Assembly (NCBI RefSeq): GCF_015706575.1
Contig: NW_024037058.1
Coordinates: 14,467,547 to 14,531,546 of the forward strand
Direction: 5' to 3'
Source: Patiria miniata
Taxonomy: Eukaryota > Echinodermata > Asteroidea > Valvatida > Asterinidae
Length of the DNA stretch: 64,000 nt
Part shown: piece after piece, positions 1 to 9,720 of the stretch
Numbering within the stretch: the first letter of the stretch is position 1
Layout: the number at the start of each line of letters is the position of its first letter
Position numbers and translations under genes: made by a program
The notes under the pieces: generated by a model
Databases searched by the model: none
The model's input: only the letters and a program-made list of their open reading frames with translations
Told to the model about the DNA's origin: nothing

Positions 1-1805
1 ATTTTAAAATGAAGGAGTGTTAGCTTAAATAAACAACGAGCACGGTCAAGTCTACACTTTATAAGCGTGCTGTTGTTCCTGTTTTATAAAAAAAATGCAC
101 AACTGACATCATTCGGCCAGATTAAAATTCATCGAATATAGCGATCAACTGGATTTGACCATATTAGTGTTCAAACTTTGACTCGAAACGTCGAAATAAA
201 AGGGCAATTTTACGAGAAGTTTCGCCCGGAAATGGGCCCGCAAAGAGGTTTTAGCTGAAGTGAACACAACAAATTCATATGCGGATGGCATCAATTGTGT
301 GCTATGAATACAAAAATTCAAAGTGAAAGTATTTCATGAAATCACTGCATGACCCTCTTCGTCGACGAAGAACCGTGCATGACGATAGAGTGTACACAGC
401 CTTGGATGCCATCGTTACACAGTGACGTAGCCATGATTTTTTTTCATTTCAGTGAGGCGGGGAGGGGGACGGCATTTATAAGGGGGCACCAAGGATGCAC
501 CCGACAGTCGTCCATATTGAATTGAAAGTTAGTAAAATCTTAATTTTTAGAACTTGTGAAGAGAAATGAAAGTAAGTTAATTTATAATAAAGGCCAGTCT
601 ACTTTAAGGACTAAATTAAAATTTGTAATAAAACATTCCCTAATGTTTAAAGACATATTTTAAAACAGAATGACAGTAAAATAAGGCTGCATTATGCCTG
701 CATAAATAGTCTGGCGCCACCCCATGCAACAGTTAACAATTTGGAACTCGACGAAAATGGCCAACTCGGGAATAAGGCCCATTGGCCGAGGCGCGAGATC
801 GCATAAATCTGCATGCTTTGACATATCAGACGTTATACAGGAGACTTGGCTCCGTGGATAACGGGTGATAGGGCACTGGGAATGTGTGGGGGGCGTGCCC
901 CACAGTCCCCACCCCTTGGCTACGCCACTGCCGTTACAAGTCGTGTATGATTGACAGCATTAGAGGCCTACGGTAACATCTACATTAAAACTCATTGAAT
1001 ATAATGGCGAACAGACCACAGGGGTTAATCAACCAAATCAAAATTTCAATGCATTGGTCATTATATAATTATCTTATAAATTATGTTAATGTATTGCTAA
1101 TACAAAGATTTATAAATGGAATATACATGATGCTGAATCACTAGTTTAATGTAAATATACCCAGAGAAAATGACAACGAAAATGAAACCACTTTACCAGA
1201 GTGCAGTACTTATTGTTGATCCTTGATTTCTGATTATTTTAAAGGGGCATTATGGCCTAACATCCCCGAAAATTTTATGCTTTTGGATGTTTTACCTATA
1301 CTATTTATTTCAAAATTCTCGTTAAAAGGAAACATACCTAGATTTAATACAGTTCTCGAGAAAAGACGAAAAAAAACCCGGTTGTTTACATCGGACACGA
1401 CGGACATTTCGATGTATACACATACGTATTTCAAGTTGTGTCTGTTCAAAGCTGTATACTAAAGGCACGTTGTGGGTGTGGTACATAACATTACATTACA
1501 AATGCACACATGTTGCTTCTTACACGTCCGCAGAGTTGAAAAACTGTGCGGCTGGAATCACAACTAGCACTGAACAGCTCGATTTTTCAGGGACAAAATT
1601 GTGACCCCCGAAATTCGTTTTTGTCTGGTTCTTGCAAGAATAACACACAAAAAAAACAGTTTTTAAAGGATGGTTGTGAGGACGTTTATATCCTGCCTTA
1701 ACATGGTATTTCTATTTAATCTCATTACGTTTAAAACGCGATTTGTAGCCCAATTGGGGCGCATTCCAGGACGTGACATTCCTTTAAATAGTTCATTGTG
1801 TTATG
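1..1805. other. Non-coding, repeat-derived DNA
   Basis: I see no convincing coding exon here. About 55 bases near 812-868 recur almost unchanged near 44268-44325. The stretch near 1240-1440 (beginning AAAGGGGCATTATGGCC) recurs in diverged form near 37313-37460, so both are dispersed repeats. The short open frames overlap on both strands and have no domain-like sequence. Confidence 0.6.
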
Positions 1806-2119
1806 ATTATGCGCCTATCAAATGTTCCCCCCCCTCCCCCCCCCCTCTGCCCCAGGTCCGATGTTGGGATTTGGTCACGTTTTTCATGCCCCAGGGTGGG
1901 GATTTTGGTCACTCAAATTACATTGTTACCATTGGCGTCCTACATGGAAAGGAAATCACTAGTGCGCCCCACGTATGTATGTCGGGGCATGGTCGGGGAT
2001 TTTCACTTTTGCCCGAGGGTTGGGGATTTTGTCACTTCAAAAGTGACAATCCCCACGTCTTGGGTGGGGCAGCCCGGGGGGGGGGAAGGGGTGGGGGAAA
2101 CAATTGATAGGCGCATTAT
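1806..2119. mobile_element. C/G-tract foldback element (MITE-like)
   Basis: The two ends are inverted copies of one another, reading roughly ATTATGCGCCTATCA on the left and TGATAGGCGCATTAT on the right. Just inside are long C-runs on the left and G-runs on the right. The open frames across it (glycine/proline-rich) come from this base composition and are not genes. The class is unknown; the inverted ends suggest a non-autonomous DNA transposon. Confidence 0.55.
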
Positions 2120-2505
2120 CTTAGGCTTGATCCGTTATAACAAATCACTTTCACATCACATTTTAAAAAGAAAGACACGTGATACTTTTCCAGAGACACG
2201 TGTAGACTTCGTACAACGTTATTTTGTAAAATCTTATGTGCACAAATGACATTTAACCAAAACACACTATCAACCATTTTTACCATTGAATATTTCGAGC
2301 TGTGCTGAATTACTGCTTATGCTATGTACGTAATATTAGACCCGAAATAGGGAACTATCATCACAATGTGAAAAAATGATAATCACCAAAGTGATTAACA
2401 ACAATAAAACGTCTACATTATTACATTTTTTAAAAAGGAGCAAGGCTTACTAATATTTTATGTAACATTGAGCTCTACTTTTTTTAGTTTATAAAAATTC
2501 GAATA

Positions 2506-2880
2506 TTAGTTTTGAGTCAATACCGGTGGGTCCTGCAATCTTATGGAGGCTTCATCAGACGTCATGGTTTGAGCCCGACTTTCGGCAGAGGTACTACACA
2601 CAGAGGTACGCGTCACACTGCTTGAGATGGTGGAGATATTCTGAGCTTTCTTGTTCTTCCTTCGCGACTTCATGCCCAGTTTGCCCCTCCACAGATTCCG
2701 GATGCGGATGTTGCATCCGAAAGATATGAAGATGAAGACCCCCTGCAGCGAGTTCAAGATGATGAAGAGGTACCAAATGGCCTGATGGTCAATGAAGTTG
2801 CCAAGGCACCCGAAGATCCAGGTGAACCCCATAACACCAGATATCTGGTTGAAAAGATATAACGATACAACAGTGTTCAA
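2506..2880 (-). CDS. Terminal exon of SRCR/SMB 7TM receptor: TM6, TM7 and cytoplasmic tail
   Basis: This is the last coding exon of the minus-strand receptor whose main exon is 6460-4374. The acceptor reads TTTACAG before 2880, and the exon enters in phase 0, matching the phase-0 donor at 4374. The joined product crosses the TM5-TM6 loop as WIYFK-LNTVVSLY. Residues near the start (GVMGFTWIFG) are the typical TM6 of secretin/adhesion-type receptors. TM7 carries LNSLQGVFIFI, the usual N-S-x-Q-G-x-x-I pattern. A basic tail (RRKNKKAQ) and a serine/threonine-rich end follow, closing with TAA at 2506-2508. The 1.5-kb intron separating it from the main exon contains the 9-bp minisatellite. Confidence 0.85.
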   Translation of the reverse strand: MNTVVSLYLFNQISGVMGFTWIFGCLGNFIDHQAIWYLFIILNSLQGVFIFISFGCNIRIRNLWRGKLGMKSRRKNKKAQNISTISSSVTRTSVCSTSAESRAQTMTSDEASIRLQDPPVLTQN

Positions 2881-3149
2881 CTGTAAATGTAAACTGAAAC
2901 AAAGGAATATTCAAGTTAGGATAGGGATACGCCAAGATCATGAAACATTGTCCTTTAAGGGTCCGTGTAATGTTTTTAATGTTTTAAATTTTGAAAATGC
3001 ACTTTTTGTGCCCCATTTAACCATATTTTTAATGAACATTTTGCCATTTCAAGGACGTTTTGGTGACTTTTAATCTTTCATGCTCACGAACATTTCCACG
3101 ATTGTATAATTCAAAGTTTTAATTTGTGAAAATTGTCATGTTCTCATGA

Positions 3150-3902
3150 TGAATGAATGAAACGAATGAAACGAATGAAACGAATGAAACGAACGAAACG
3201 AACGAAACGAACGAAACGAACGAAACGAACGAAACGAATGAAAAGAATGAAACGAATGAAACGATTGAAATGAAAGAAATGAATGAAATGAATGAAATGA
3301 ATGAAATGAATGAAATGAAAGAAATGAATGAAATGAATGAAATGAATGAAATGAATGAAATGAATGAAATGAATGAAATGAATGAAATGAATGAAATGAA
3401 TGAAATGAATGAAATGAATGAAATGAATGAAATGAATGAAATGAATGAAATGAATGAAATGAATGAAATGAATGAAATGAATGAAATGAATGAAATGAAT
3501 GAAATGAATGGAATGAATGGAATGAATGGAATGAATGGAATGAATGGAATGAATGGAATGAATGGAATGAATGGAATGAATGGAATGCATGGAATGAATG
3601 GAATGCATGAAATGCATGAAATGCATGAAATGAATGAAATGAATGAAATGAATGAAATGAATGAAATGAATGAAATGAATGAAATGAATGAAATGAATGA
3701 AATGAATGAAATGAATGAAATGAATGAAATGAATGAAATGAATGAAATGAATGAAATGAATGAAATGAATGAAATGAATGAAATGAATGAAATGAATGAA
3801 ATGAATGAAATGAATGAAATGAATGAAATGAATGAAATGAATGAAATGAATGAAATGAATGAAATGAATGAAATGAATGAAATGAATGAAATGAATGAAA
3901 TC
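3150..3902. repeat. 9-bp minisatellite (GAATGAAAT)n inside the TM5-TM6 intron
   Basis: About 83 head-to-tail copies of a 9-base unit, with almost no length drift. The units form zones: GAATGAAAC/GAACGAAAC at the left, then GAATGAAAT, a central block of GAATGGAAT, three GCATGAAAT, and a long homogeneous GAATGAAAT block at the right. As the unit is a multiple of three and lacks stops in some frames, long artificial reading frames appear on both strands (Asn-Glu-Met on plus; Phe-Ile-Ser and Phe-Ile-His on minus). None is likely a gene, because the array lies within an intron with good splice sites on either side (4373 and 2881). Confidence 0.93.
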
Positions 3903-4373
3903 AAACATCATCGAGGTGCAAAATGTTCAGTAAACATCAGAGGCCAATACAAAATACATGCACATGAATCTCGTAGATCGCATCACATGGGCAGCGGAGG
4001 CAAGAAACACTGGTTTCAGAGGCCGACAATGAATACATGCATGGGCTTTTATAGAGTCCGACATGGTGCATGACCATGAGATGCAGGGGGAAATCATGGA
4101 CCTCAGAGGTCGATGCACATGGACTACAAGGCCTTGAGACGCCTCAGGGCCTCATAGGCTGACACAAAATACATTAACCTGTGAGACCGAAAGAACTTCT
4201 TAGATCTGTGCACGAATCGTGGATGCCGAGTTGAAAATGAAAGCATAAAATTTAGATGAAAATGAATGAAAATATATCAACAAATTACAATACATGACCT
4301 CATGTATCGTGCATTCCTTAAAATCGTCGCAGAATACTTGATAGGTGCATTTCAAATGGTAAACATAACCCAC

Positions 4374-6460
4374 CTTGAAATAAATCCACAGCTCTCCGAG
4401 CGTCTCCTGTGATTTGGATTTGTCCTGCCGAACCATCGCCGCTGCTGCAAGCGATGCGTGCACGCTACGCACTGTCAAACCAAAAAGGACTGCGTTAGCA
4501 ATTAGGCTGCATATCATCGGAACTATAAACGCACCAAGCACCGCATATTTGCCGATCACCCAGCAGGATTGCTCTCCACCATACTGAAACCCAACATGCT
4601 GACCGTCGACAAAGTGGATAACGAGGCACGTGGTGACGGCCAGAAGCGGTAAGCCCCATCCGTACAGGCAGTAAGTGAAGAAGACTCGCTTGTTAGGACG
4701 AGCAGCTTGTCTGGAAGTGAAGGTCCTCATGAGGTCAAAGGCTAAAACATTCATCCAAGTGAAGGTAGCTAACCATAGAAAGTGCATCAAGACGGCCATA
4801 CTGATGCAGAATGTTTGGTTCTCCGCCTTGTCCAATACTGTAAGGGTCAGAAGCTGAGCCAAGAACAGGGCACCAGTTAGACTCATGATGGCCCCACCAG
4901 GGACGTTCCTCAGAACTGGGAACACACAGTAGTTGGTGAAAGTTACCAAGAGAGCTACGACGGATAAACAGTAACCGATAAAGTTCACTAAAGTAAGTGG
5001 GTCTGAGAATGAAATGTAAGGTTCTTTTGGAGCCGAGAAGATACTGGAGCAGATGAGGATCCAACCATCGGGCAGGCGAGTTACCTGGTCTTGCAAAAAC
5101 TTCCTCCCTTTGTACTCCAGCCCTAGTTCACCGTCTTCCGTGCTCACAGTCTTTGTTTCTCCAGCATGGGGTAGGCGGCACTCGTCGTTCTCAAACGTTT
5201 GTCCGCATACAGATACCCTGGTGTCTTTAGCTGAGCCATTGAAGACTGCCATCTGATAGTTGTAGCTACGAAAGAAAGAAACTGACTTCGCTTCAACGAG
5301 CACTCCACCACCGACATAAATGACCTGGACGCCACCCATGCTGAACACCCTAGTATCTGCTGCCCGAGCGGTAAACACGAGATGCTCACACTGCAACTCA
5401 CTGACGGTTCCATTGATAGTCACGTTCTCTGATGTACCACATACCTCCACAAAATCAACCTGATCAACTCCACATCTGACGACCCATTCCCTTGAGCTAC
5501 CTTCCTCATATGGAGGCACGACCGTCAGGTCCAAGATTTCCTCGAAATCTGTGATATTAGTGACATATTCAGTGATCAGCTCTGTCATTTCTCCATCAAG
5601 TGCTTGCTGTTGGTGATCGATAAACGAAGAATAGAAAGGCCATGTCAGCTGAATGTTCTGCCAGCCGAGTGTGTTCAGGTAACATTGGGTAACCTCCATC
5701 ACTGAAGAGTTTACTCTGTACGTTGGCAGTACGTGTAGTTGGTAGTGCTTGTTATAGCACTTGATTTCATCCTGCAACTGGAGACTCGTGGATGCTTCGG
5801 GTGCCCACGGTTCAGGTACCCTACCTAAAAGCACTTCAATATGGCCTGGCAAAACGTGCGAAAACACAAACGGACAGTAATCCAAGGTAGAGATATTCAC
5901 TCCGTTGCAGTATGCACAGTGTGGATTCTTGTACTTCAACCAACCAGATGTTTCGATAATAATTGCAGAGTATGACTGACATCCAAGAGCTATCTCTGGG
6001 TTCACATCATCCAAAGGACATACACCGATCCCTACATCATACTCATCAATCCAGTAAAAACTAGAGTCAGTTAGCAGATATGAGCTCGCCAAGCCGTTAC
6101 ATTCGGCACAGTGTAGATTCTTGAAGAACATCCCTTCTTGGTATTTCATCGGACCTGGGTAGGAATTATTGGCACACTGCAGAGCCACTGCAGTGTCATT
6201 CCAACCTGGGCTACATCCGTCTACTATGACTGTCCGATCCCAATTGACCATTGTACAAGTGAATGAGCCTAAGGACAGTGATGTGTTGTTGTCCGGGTCT
6301 TCGTGGAGAGAGCACCGTTCCTTGTAATCGTAACAGCAGTCGCCACACAGGATACAAACCGCATCACATCCACACAGTTCGTCGTCAGCGGGACTTCCAC
6401 AACGTCCAAGACACGTTTGTTTGGAACAGGGGAAGACTGTCAGGCCGTACATCGTTACAC
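4374..6460 (-). CDS. Main exon of SRCR/SMB 7TM receptor: somatomedin-B domain, ectodomain, TM1-TM5
   Basis: A 2087-base exon. The acceptor (TTGACTCAG before 6460) is phase 1 and the donor after 4374 (TTCAAG then GTGGGT) is phase 0. The start holds a somatomedin-B domain with the eight-cysteine pattern, including CGDCCYDY. The cysteine-rich ectodomain then shows two repeats of a KN-x-HCA-x-CN pattern (FFKNLHCAECNG and KYKNPHCAYCNG). A membrane-proximal LPDGWILIC segment precedes TM1, resembling Methuselah-type receptors rather than a canonical cleavable GPS; I see no HL-S/T site. TM1-TM5 follow, with FPVLRNVPG in the first intracellular loop and CWVI in extracellular loop 2. The open frame continuing past 4374 is intron read-through. 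The exon has no signal peptide of its own; the ATG-like codon at its upstream side lies in the intron. Upstream exons with matching phase encode SRCR domains. Confidence 0.85.
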
Positions 6461-6789
6461 CTGAGTCAAGTAAAGAAAAAAACAAATCTTCTTGGTTAAA
6501 AAATTACAAACACATATTTTTGGAATACTAGAATAAAACCACATGTTTTAGTATATTCCCATCAACAGACTCTTCCATTAGTTTAAACCTCAAGCGTATA
6601 TTTTCTTGTTTGTTTCATCAGTATGTAAGGGCACTAAAAGGTAAAACCATATGAATGATTCAGAGCCATAGGAAGCAATTAGGAAGCATTTACCACCCAC
6701 CTGTGTCAATAGGATTCAGGTTGAGACGTGTATTGGGTTTATAAGCAGCCTTCCCTGTTTATAAGGCTTTGTCTGGATAATAGTTCACA

Positions 6790-7114
6790 ATTTAGTTTCG
6801 CCCTTCACAGATGTATTTTTATAAACACTGCATACTCAGTGTTGGCCCTGAGTGATTGTGAAAGAAAAATCACTTGGGTTGACCTCCAACCCACAACCTC
6901 CTGCTTACTTCTAGCGCAGACGTCTTACCACTCGACCGCCGAGCTTGCCGGGATCGGCTGACTGGTTCGAATCAGATATAGCAGCGCATGCCGCTATGAA
7001 ACAATTCATAAGATGGAATATGCGTCGGGATGATGGATATTCAAATACGTCGGTGAAGGGCAAAACCTTATTTTGAAATTACACCATCCAGACGGAAATT
7101 CCATCTTATGAATC
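6790..7114. mobile_element. Nested foldback elements in receptor intron
   Basis: The left end (CGCCCTTCACAGATGTATTT, about 6798) and right end (TACGTCGGTGAAGGGC, about 7049) are degenerate inverted copies of the terminal repeats of the larger element at 12762-13608. A smaller hairpin is overlaid: TTCATAAGATGGAAT near 7006 is inverted as ATTCCATCTTATGAA near 7098. No coding potential is visible. Confidence 0.5.
6841..6945 (-). mobile_element. tRNA-derived SINE fragment
   Basis: On the minus strand the sequence resembles a decayed tRNA, with GGTCGAGTGGTAAGACG as an A-box-like segment and GTGGGTTGGAGGTC as a B-box-like segment about 35 bases further on. The cloverleaf stems do not pair well, so it is not a functional tRNA. 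It sits in the intron between the SMB exon and the nearest SRCR exon, inside a second element bounded by GCCCTTCAC-type inverted ends (about 6795 and 7070). Confidence 0.45.
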
Positions 7115-7212
7115 GAGATAATATTCCACTCACGCTAAACATTTTCCCCTATATCCTTACTACCATCGCTTCGGACGTTTCAGCAAGTTAACATTGTATG
7201 CCTAGTCCATAC

Positions 7213-7584
7213 CTGTTTCACATTCGACGTGAAGGAGTTCATATTGATGACGCTGGCAAGCGTTCTGGCCTCGTACCCATCGTACTTCACCAAGAGATGA
7301 ACCCAAGAAAATTTCCCTCATAATCAGCTCCTCTCCGGTGTTGACGTAGCCAGGGGACTCTGAGTATGGGATCAGCTTTGAGACGAAAGCCCAGGGATAC
7401 CCAATACTACGGCATGCTTGGTCAGCAACAACTCCCGCCCGGTATTCGTTGACAACTTGCAGACAAAGTGTTGCCCAAGTGGACCCATTGTATCTGGCTT
7501 CCACTATGCCCATGTATTGGGATCCGTTGCTGGTATGGCCTAGACGATACTCAACGCTAGCGTCAGAAGGAAGTATATCATTTT
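7213..7584 (-). CDS. SRCR-domain exon (third seen, nearest the SMB exon) of the minus-strand receptor
   Basis: A 372-base exon, phase 1 at both ends: acceptor CCTCCGAAG before 7584, donor ACAG then GTATGG after 7213. The product is a divergent scavenger-receptor cysteine-rich domain. It has the opening YRLGHTSNG, the GIVEARYNGSTWATLC block (equivalent to the EGRVEV-WGTVC block), ACRSIGYPW (equivalent to VCRQLGF) and a terminal HVECETG. Phase 1-1 single-exon domains are the usual SRCR arrangement, and this exon splices in frame directly to the SMB exon at 6460. Divergence is marked between the VCRQLG-like block and the end. Confidence 0.75.
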
Positions 7585-8031
7585 CTTCGGAGGGAAAAAT
7601 GAAAAGAGAAATAGCCATATACTGTCACCACCTTTCACGTCAATTATATTGAAATAATAAACCTCATTGAGCCCATGTATTATTTCAACGACAGAAATTT
7701 TGCCCCCTCTACCCTCAGTGCGTCTGAAAGAGAATTGCAATTTTACACAAAATTATGTGGAGACCGTACCTGTGTCCTACAACAGTTTGACTAAATTTGG
7801 TGCGTGCGTTAATTATGTACCCAAATCGTTATTGGACATTATTAATACAGATGAACAAAATACCCCGAGTCTAAAACATATGAGTGTTACTTTGGGCAGG
7901 GCATGTAAGGCTGTTTTTCTTTGTCTTGGGCAGTTTTACTGACATATCCTAGGGATAGTTATACAAAGATTCTCCCATATACAAACACAGATGAACAATT
8001 AATGCACCATTTTTTACTAATTATGTCGCAC

Positions 8032-8355
8032 CTGTCGCGCAGACTGCTCCGAGTAAGGTGATGTTCTTATCTGGGCAGAGATGCATACTTTGCTCATCCA
8101 GGCATTGAAAGAAGCCTCTTGATCCGTCATAAATCGGGCAAGCAGAGAAGGAACACAGTATCTTCTGGTTGTTGTTAACCGCTGGCTCTTGTGTCACCCC
8201 AACTGAGAATTGGTACCCAAGGTACTGGCAGACACTGTCGGAGTACATAAAGTTCGTCCCCCCTCGGGATGATAACAGCATCCACTCATATCCCCCAACG
8301 TGAAGCTCCACTCTTCCCTCACTCTCCCGTCGACCTCCGACCAAGCGGATGTTCC
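8032..8355 (-). CDS. SRCR-domain exon (second seen) of the minus-strand receptor
   Basis: A 324-base exon, phase 1 at both ends: acceptor GGACCATAG before 8355, donor ACAG then GTGCGA after 8032. It opens with GNIRLVGGRRESEGRVEL, a clear SRCR start, and shows VCQYLGYQF in place of VCRQLGF and a closing LLGAVCATG. The WGTVC core is replaced by EWMLLSS, so a conserved cysteine appears to be missing. The acceptor lies only about 25 bases from the end of a foldback element (8381-8740), which must supply part of the 3' intron signals. Confidence 0.75.
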
Positions 8356-8380
8356 CTATGGTCCGAATACAAACACAATT

Positions 8381-8740
8381 CGGGCGATTCACAATGCAGT
8401 GCGCCACCAAGAGTATGCCACGGAGAGTTTATTTTTCCCAATGCATTGTGGGAGATGGTCGACAAATTCGCAGCGCGGGACATTTGAAATTGTTGGGTTT
8501 TTTTCGGTCAGTAGTTTCGTAAGCGTTTGATTCCAGGATCTGTTTGCCCTTTTCTTTTTTTCTTATCAATATGGTGTTTTATGTCAGGCGGCAGAACGCT
8601 ATGCTCCAATGTTTAACATATTAGCTCAAGTTGTCTTCTGACACTCATTCAAATGGACCATGTTTTGTCGACCGTAAACCTAAAAAAAATGACTCTCCAT
8701 GGCAAACTCTTGGTGGCGCACTGCATTGTGAATCGCTCGA
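8381..8740. mobile_element. Foldback element with about 55-bp inverted ends
   Basis: The left arm (GCGATTCACAATGCAGTGCG at about 8386, then CCACCAAGAG) is repeated inverted at about 8706-8738. The similarity extends inward for some 55 bases, through CCACGGAGAGTT and AACTCTCCATGG-like segments. It is a MITE-like element inserted in the intron just upstream of the second SRCR exon. I see no coding sequence. Confidence 0.65.
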
Positions 8741-8799
8741 ATTTATTGAGTGGGGGAATTGTTGGTACTAAGCCCTGCAGTTTTGTTTCGTCTCGAGAG

Positions 8800-9720
8800 A
8801 GCAAATTTATGCTCGAGGGGGCACATTTACGTCCGCAAGAGGGGCACTCGGGTAATTTTTGTGGGGGGGGGGCATGTGCCCCCCGGTTCCGCCGCCCCTG
8901 GTACTATTCTAAGTCGAAGGCCCTGCAGGAATTAGCGCAGGGAAAGTTCACGGTTGCACTTAACATGTTGCAGTTAGTGAACGAATTCACTGGAAAAAGC
9001 AAGTCATTCGCACTGGATAATAACTTCAAGTCATGTCAGAAATCCAATTGATATCGTTTTAGGTCGAGAGATTTGCATGAAATGCAAACCGTAGTTGTTT
9101 ATGTTGAAGGGAACTGCGTTCTCGTTTTTTTCACGAAATTATATTGGTTGGACAGAGCATTTAAAATATTATAAACGTCCACACAACCACACTTTAAAAA
9201 TTGGCCGTTTTTGTGGAATACTTGGGAGAACAATTTCGGGGGTCACAATTTTGACTAAAAAAAACGAGCTGTTTGGGTGTGCCAGTCACGATTCCAGTCG
9301 CACACGTTCCTTCAAAAAGAGTTCTTCTTTTTTTTTATAAAGAAAACACGTTTCTTCTGATTGGTAAATTTATCTGCTAGTTTTAATGAAAAACCACCTG
9401 CTATTGTTTTAGATTAATCAAATTACCACTGCTTTCTCAGTTTTCTGGGAGTTTACTTGCGAGCAAATTTATAGCGTATGGTTCCACCTCTCGGGCATCC
9501 GCTGCCTGATCCAAGTACAAGTACATATTTCTCCAGCCATAGAATGCAGGAGAAACCATAGTAGATTTCAAAAATTCCCAGGGGCATGTACCCGGACCCC
9601 TTCGGCACGCCTTCACTCAAATACGCCCCTCACCCGTTTCCTGAAAGTAAAAGCTAGATCCGCCCAGTGGCGTATCCAGTGGGGGGTTTGCCTCCCCCCC
9701 CCCCCCCCCCGGCGGATTTT
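8800..9720. repeat. Poly-G/poly-C dispersed repeat fragments
   Basis: Near 8818-8900 a GGGGCAC-rich stretch ends in a G-run and CCGGTTCCGCCGCCCCTG. Near 9655-9712 a related fragment contains GGCGTATCCAGTGGGG and a C-run. The same signatures recur at about 38.7-39.3 kb and 50.4-50.85 kb. No gene is visible. Confidence 0.5.

Noticed and set aside
3119..4073. Long open frames of NEM, FIS or FIH repeats on both strands
   Set aside because: They are the 9-bp minisatellite read in stop-free frames and lie inside a well-supported intron.
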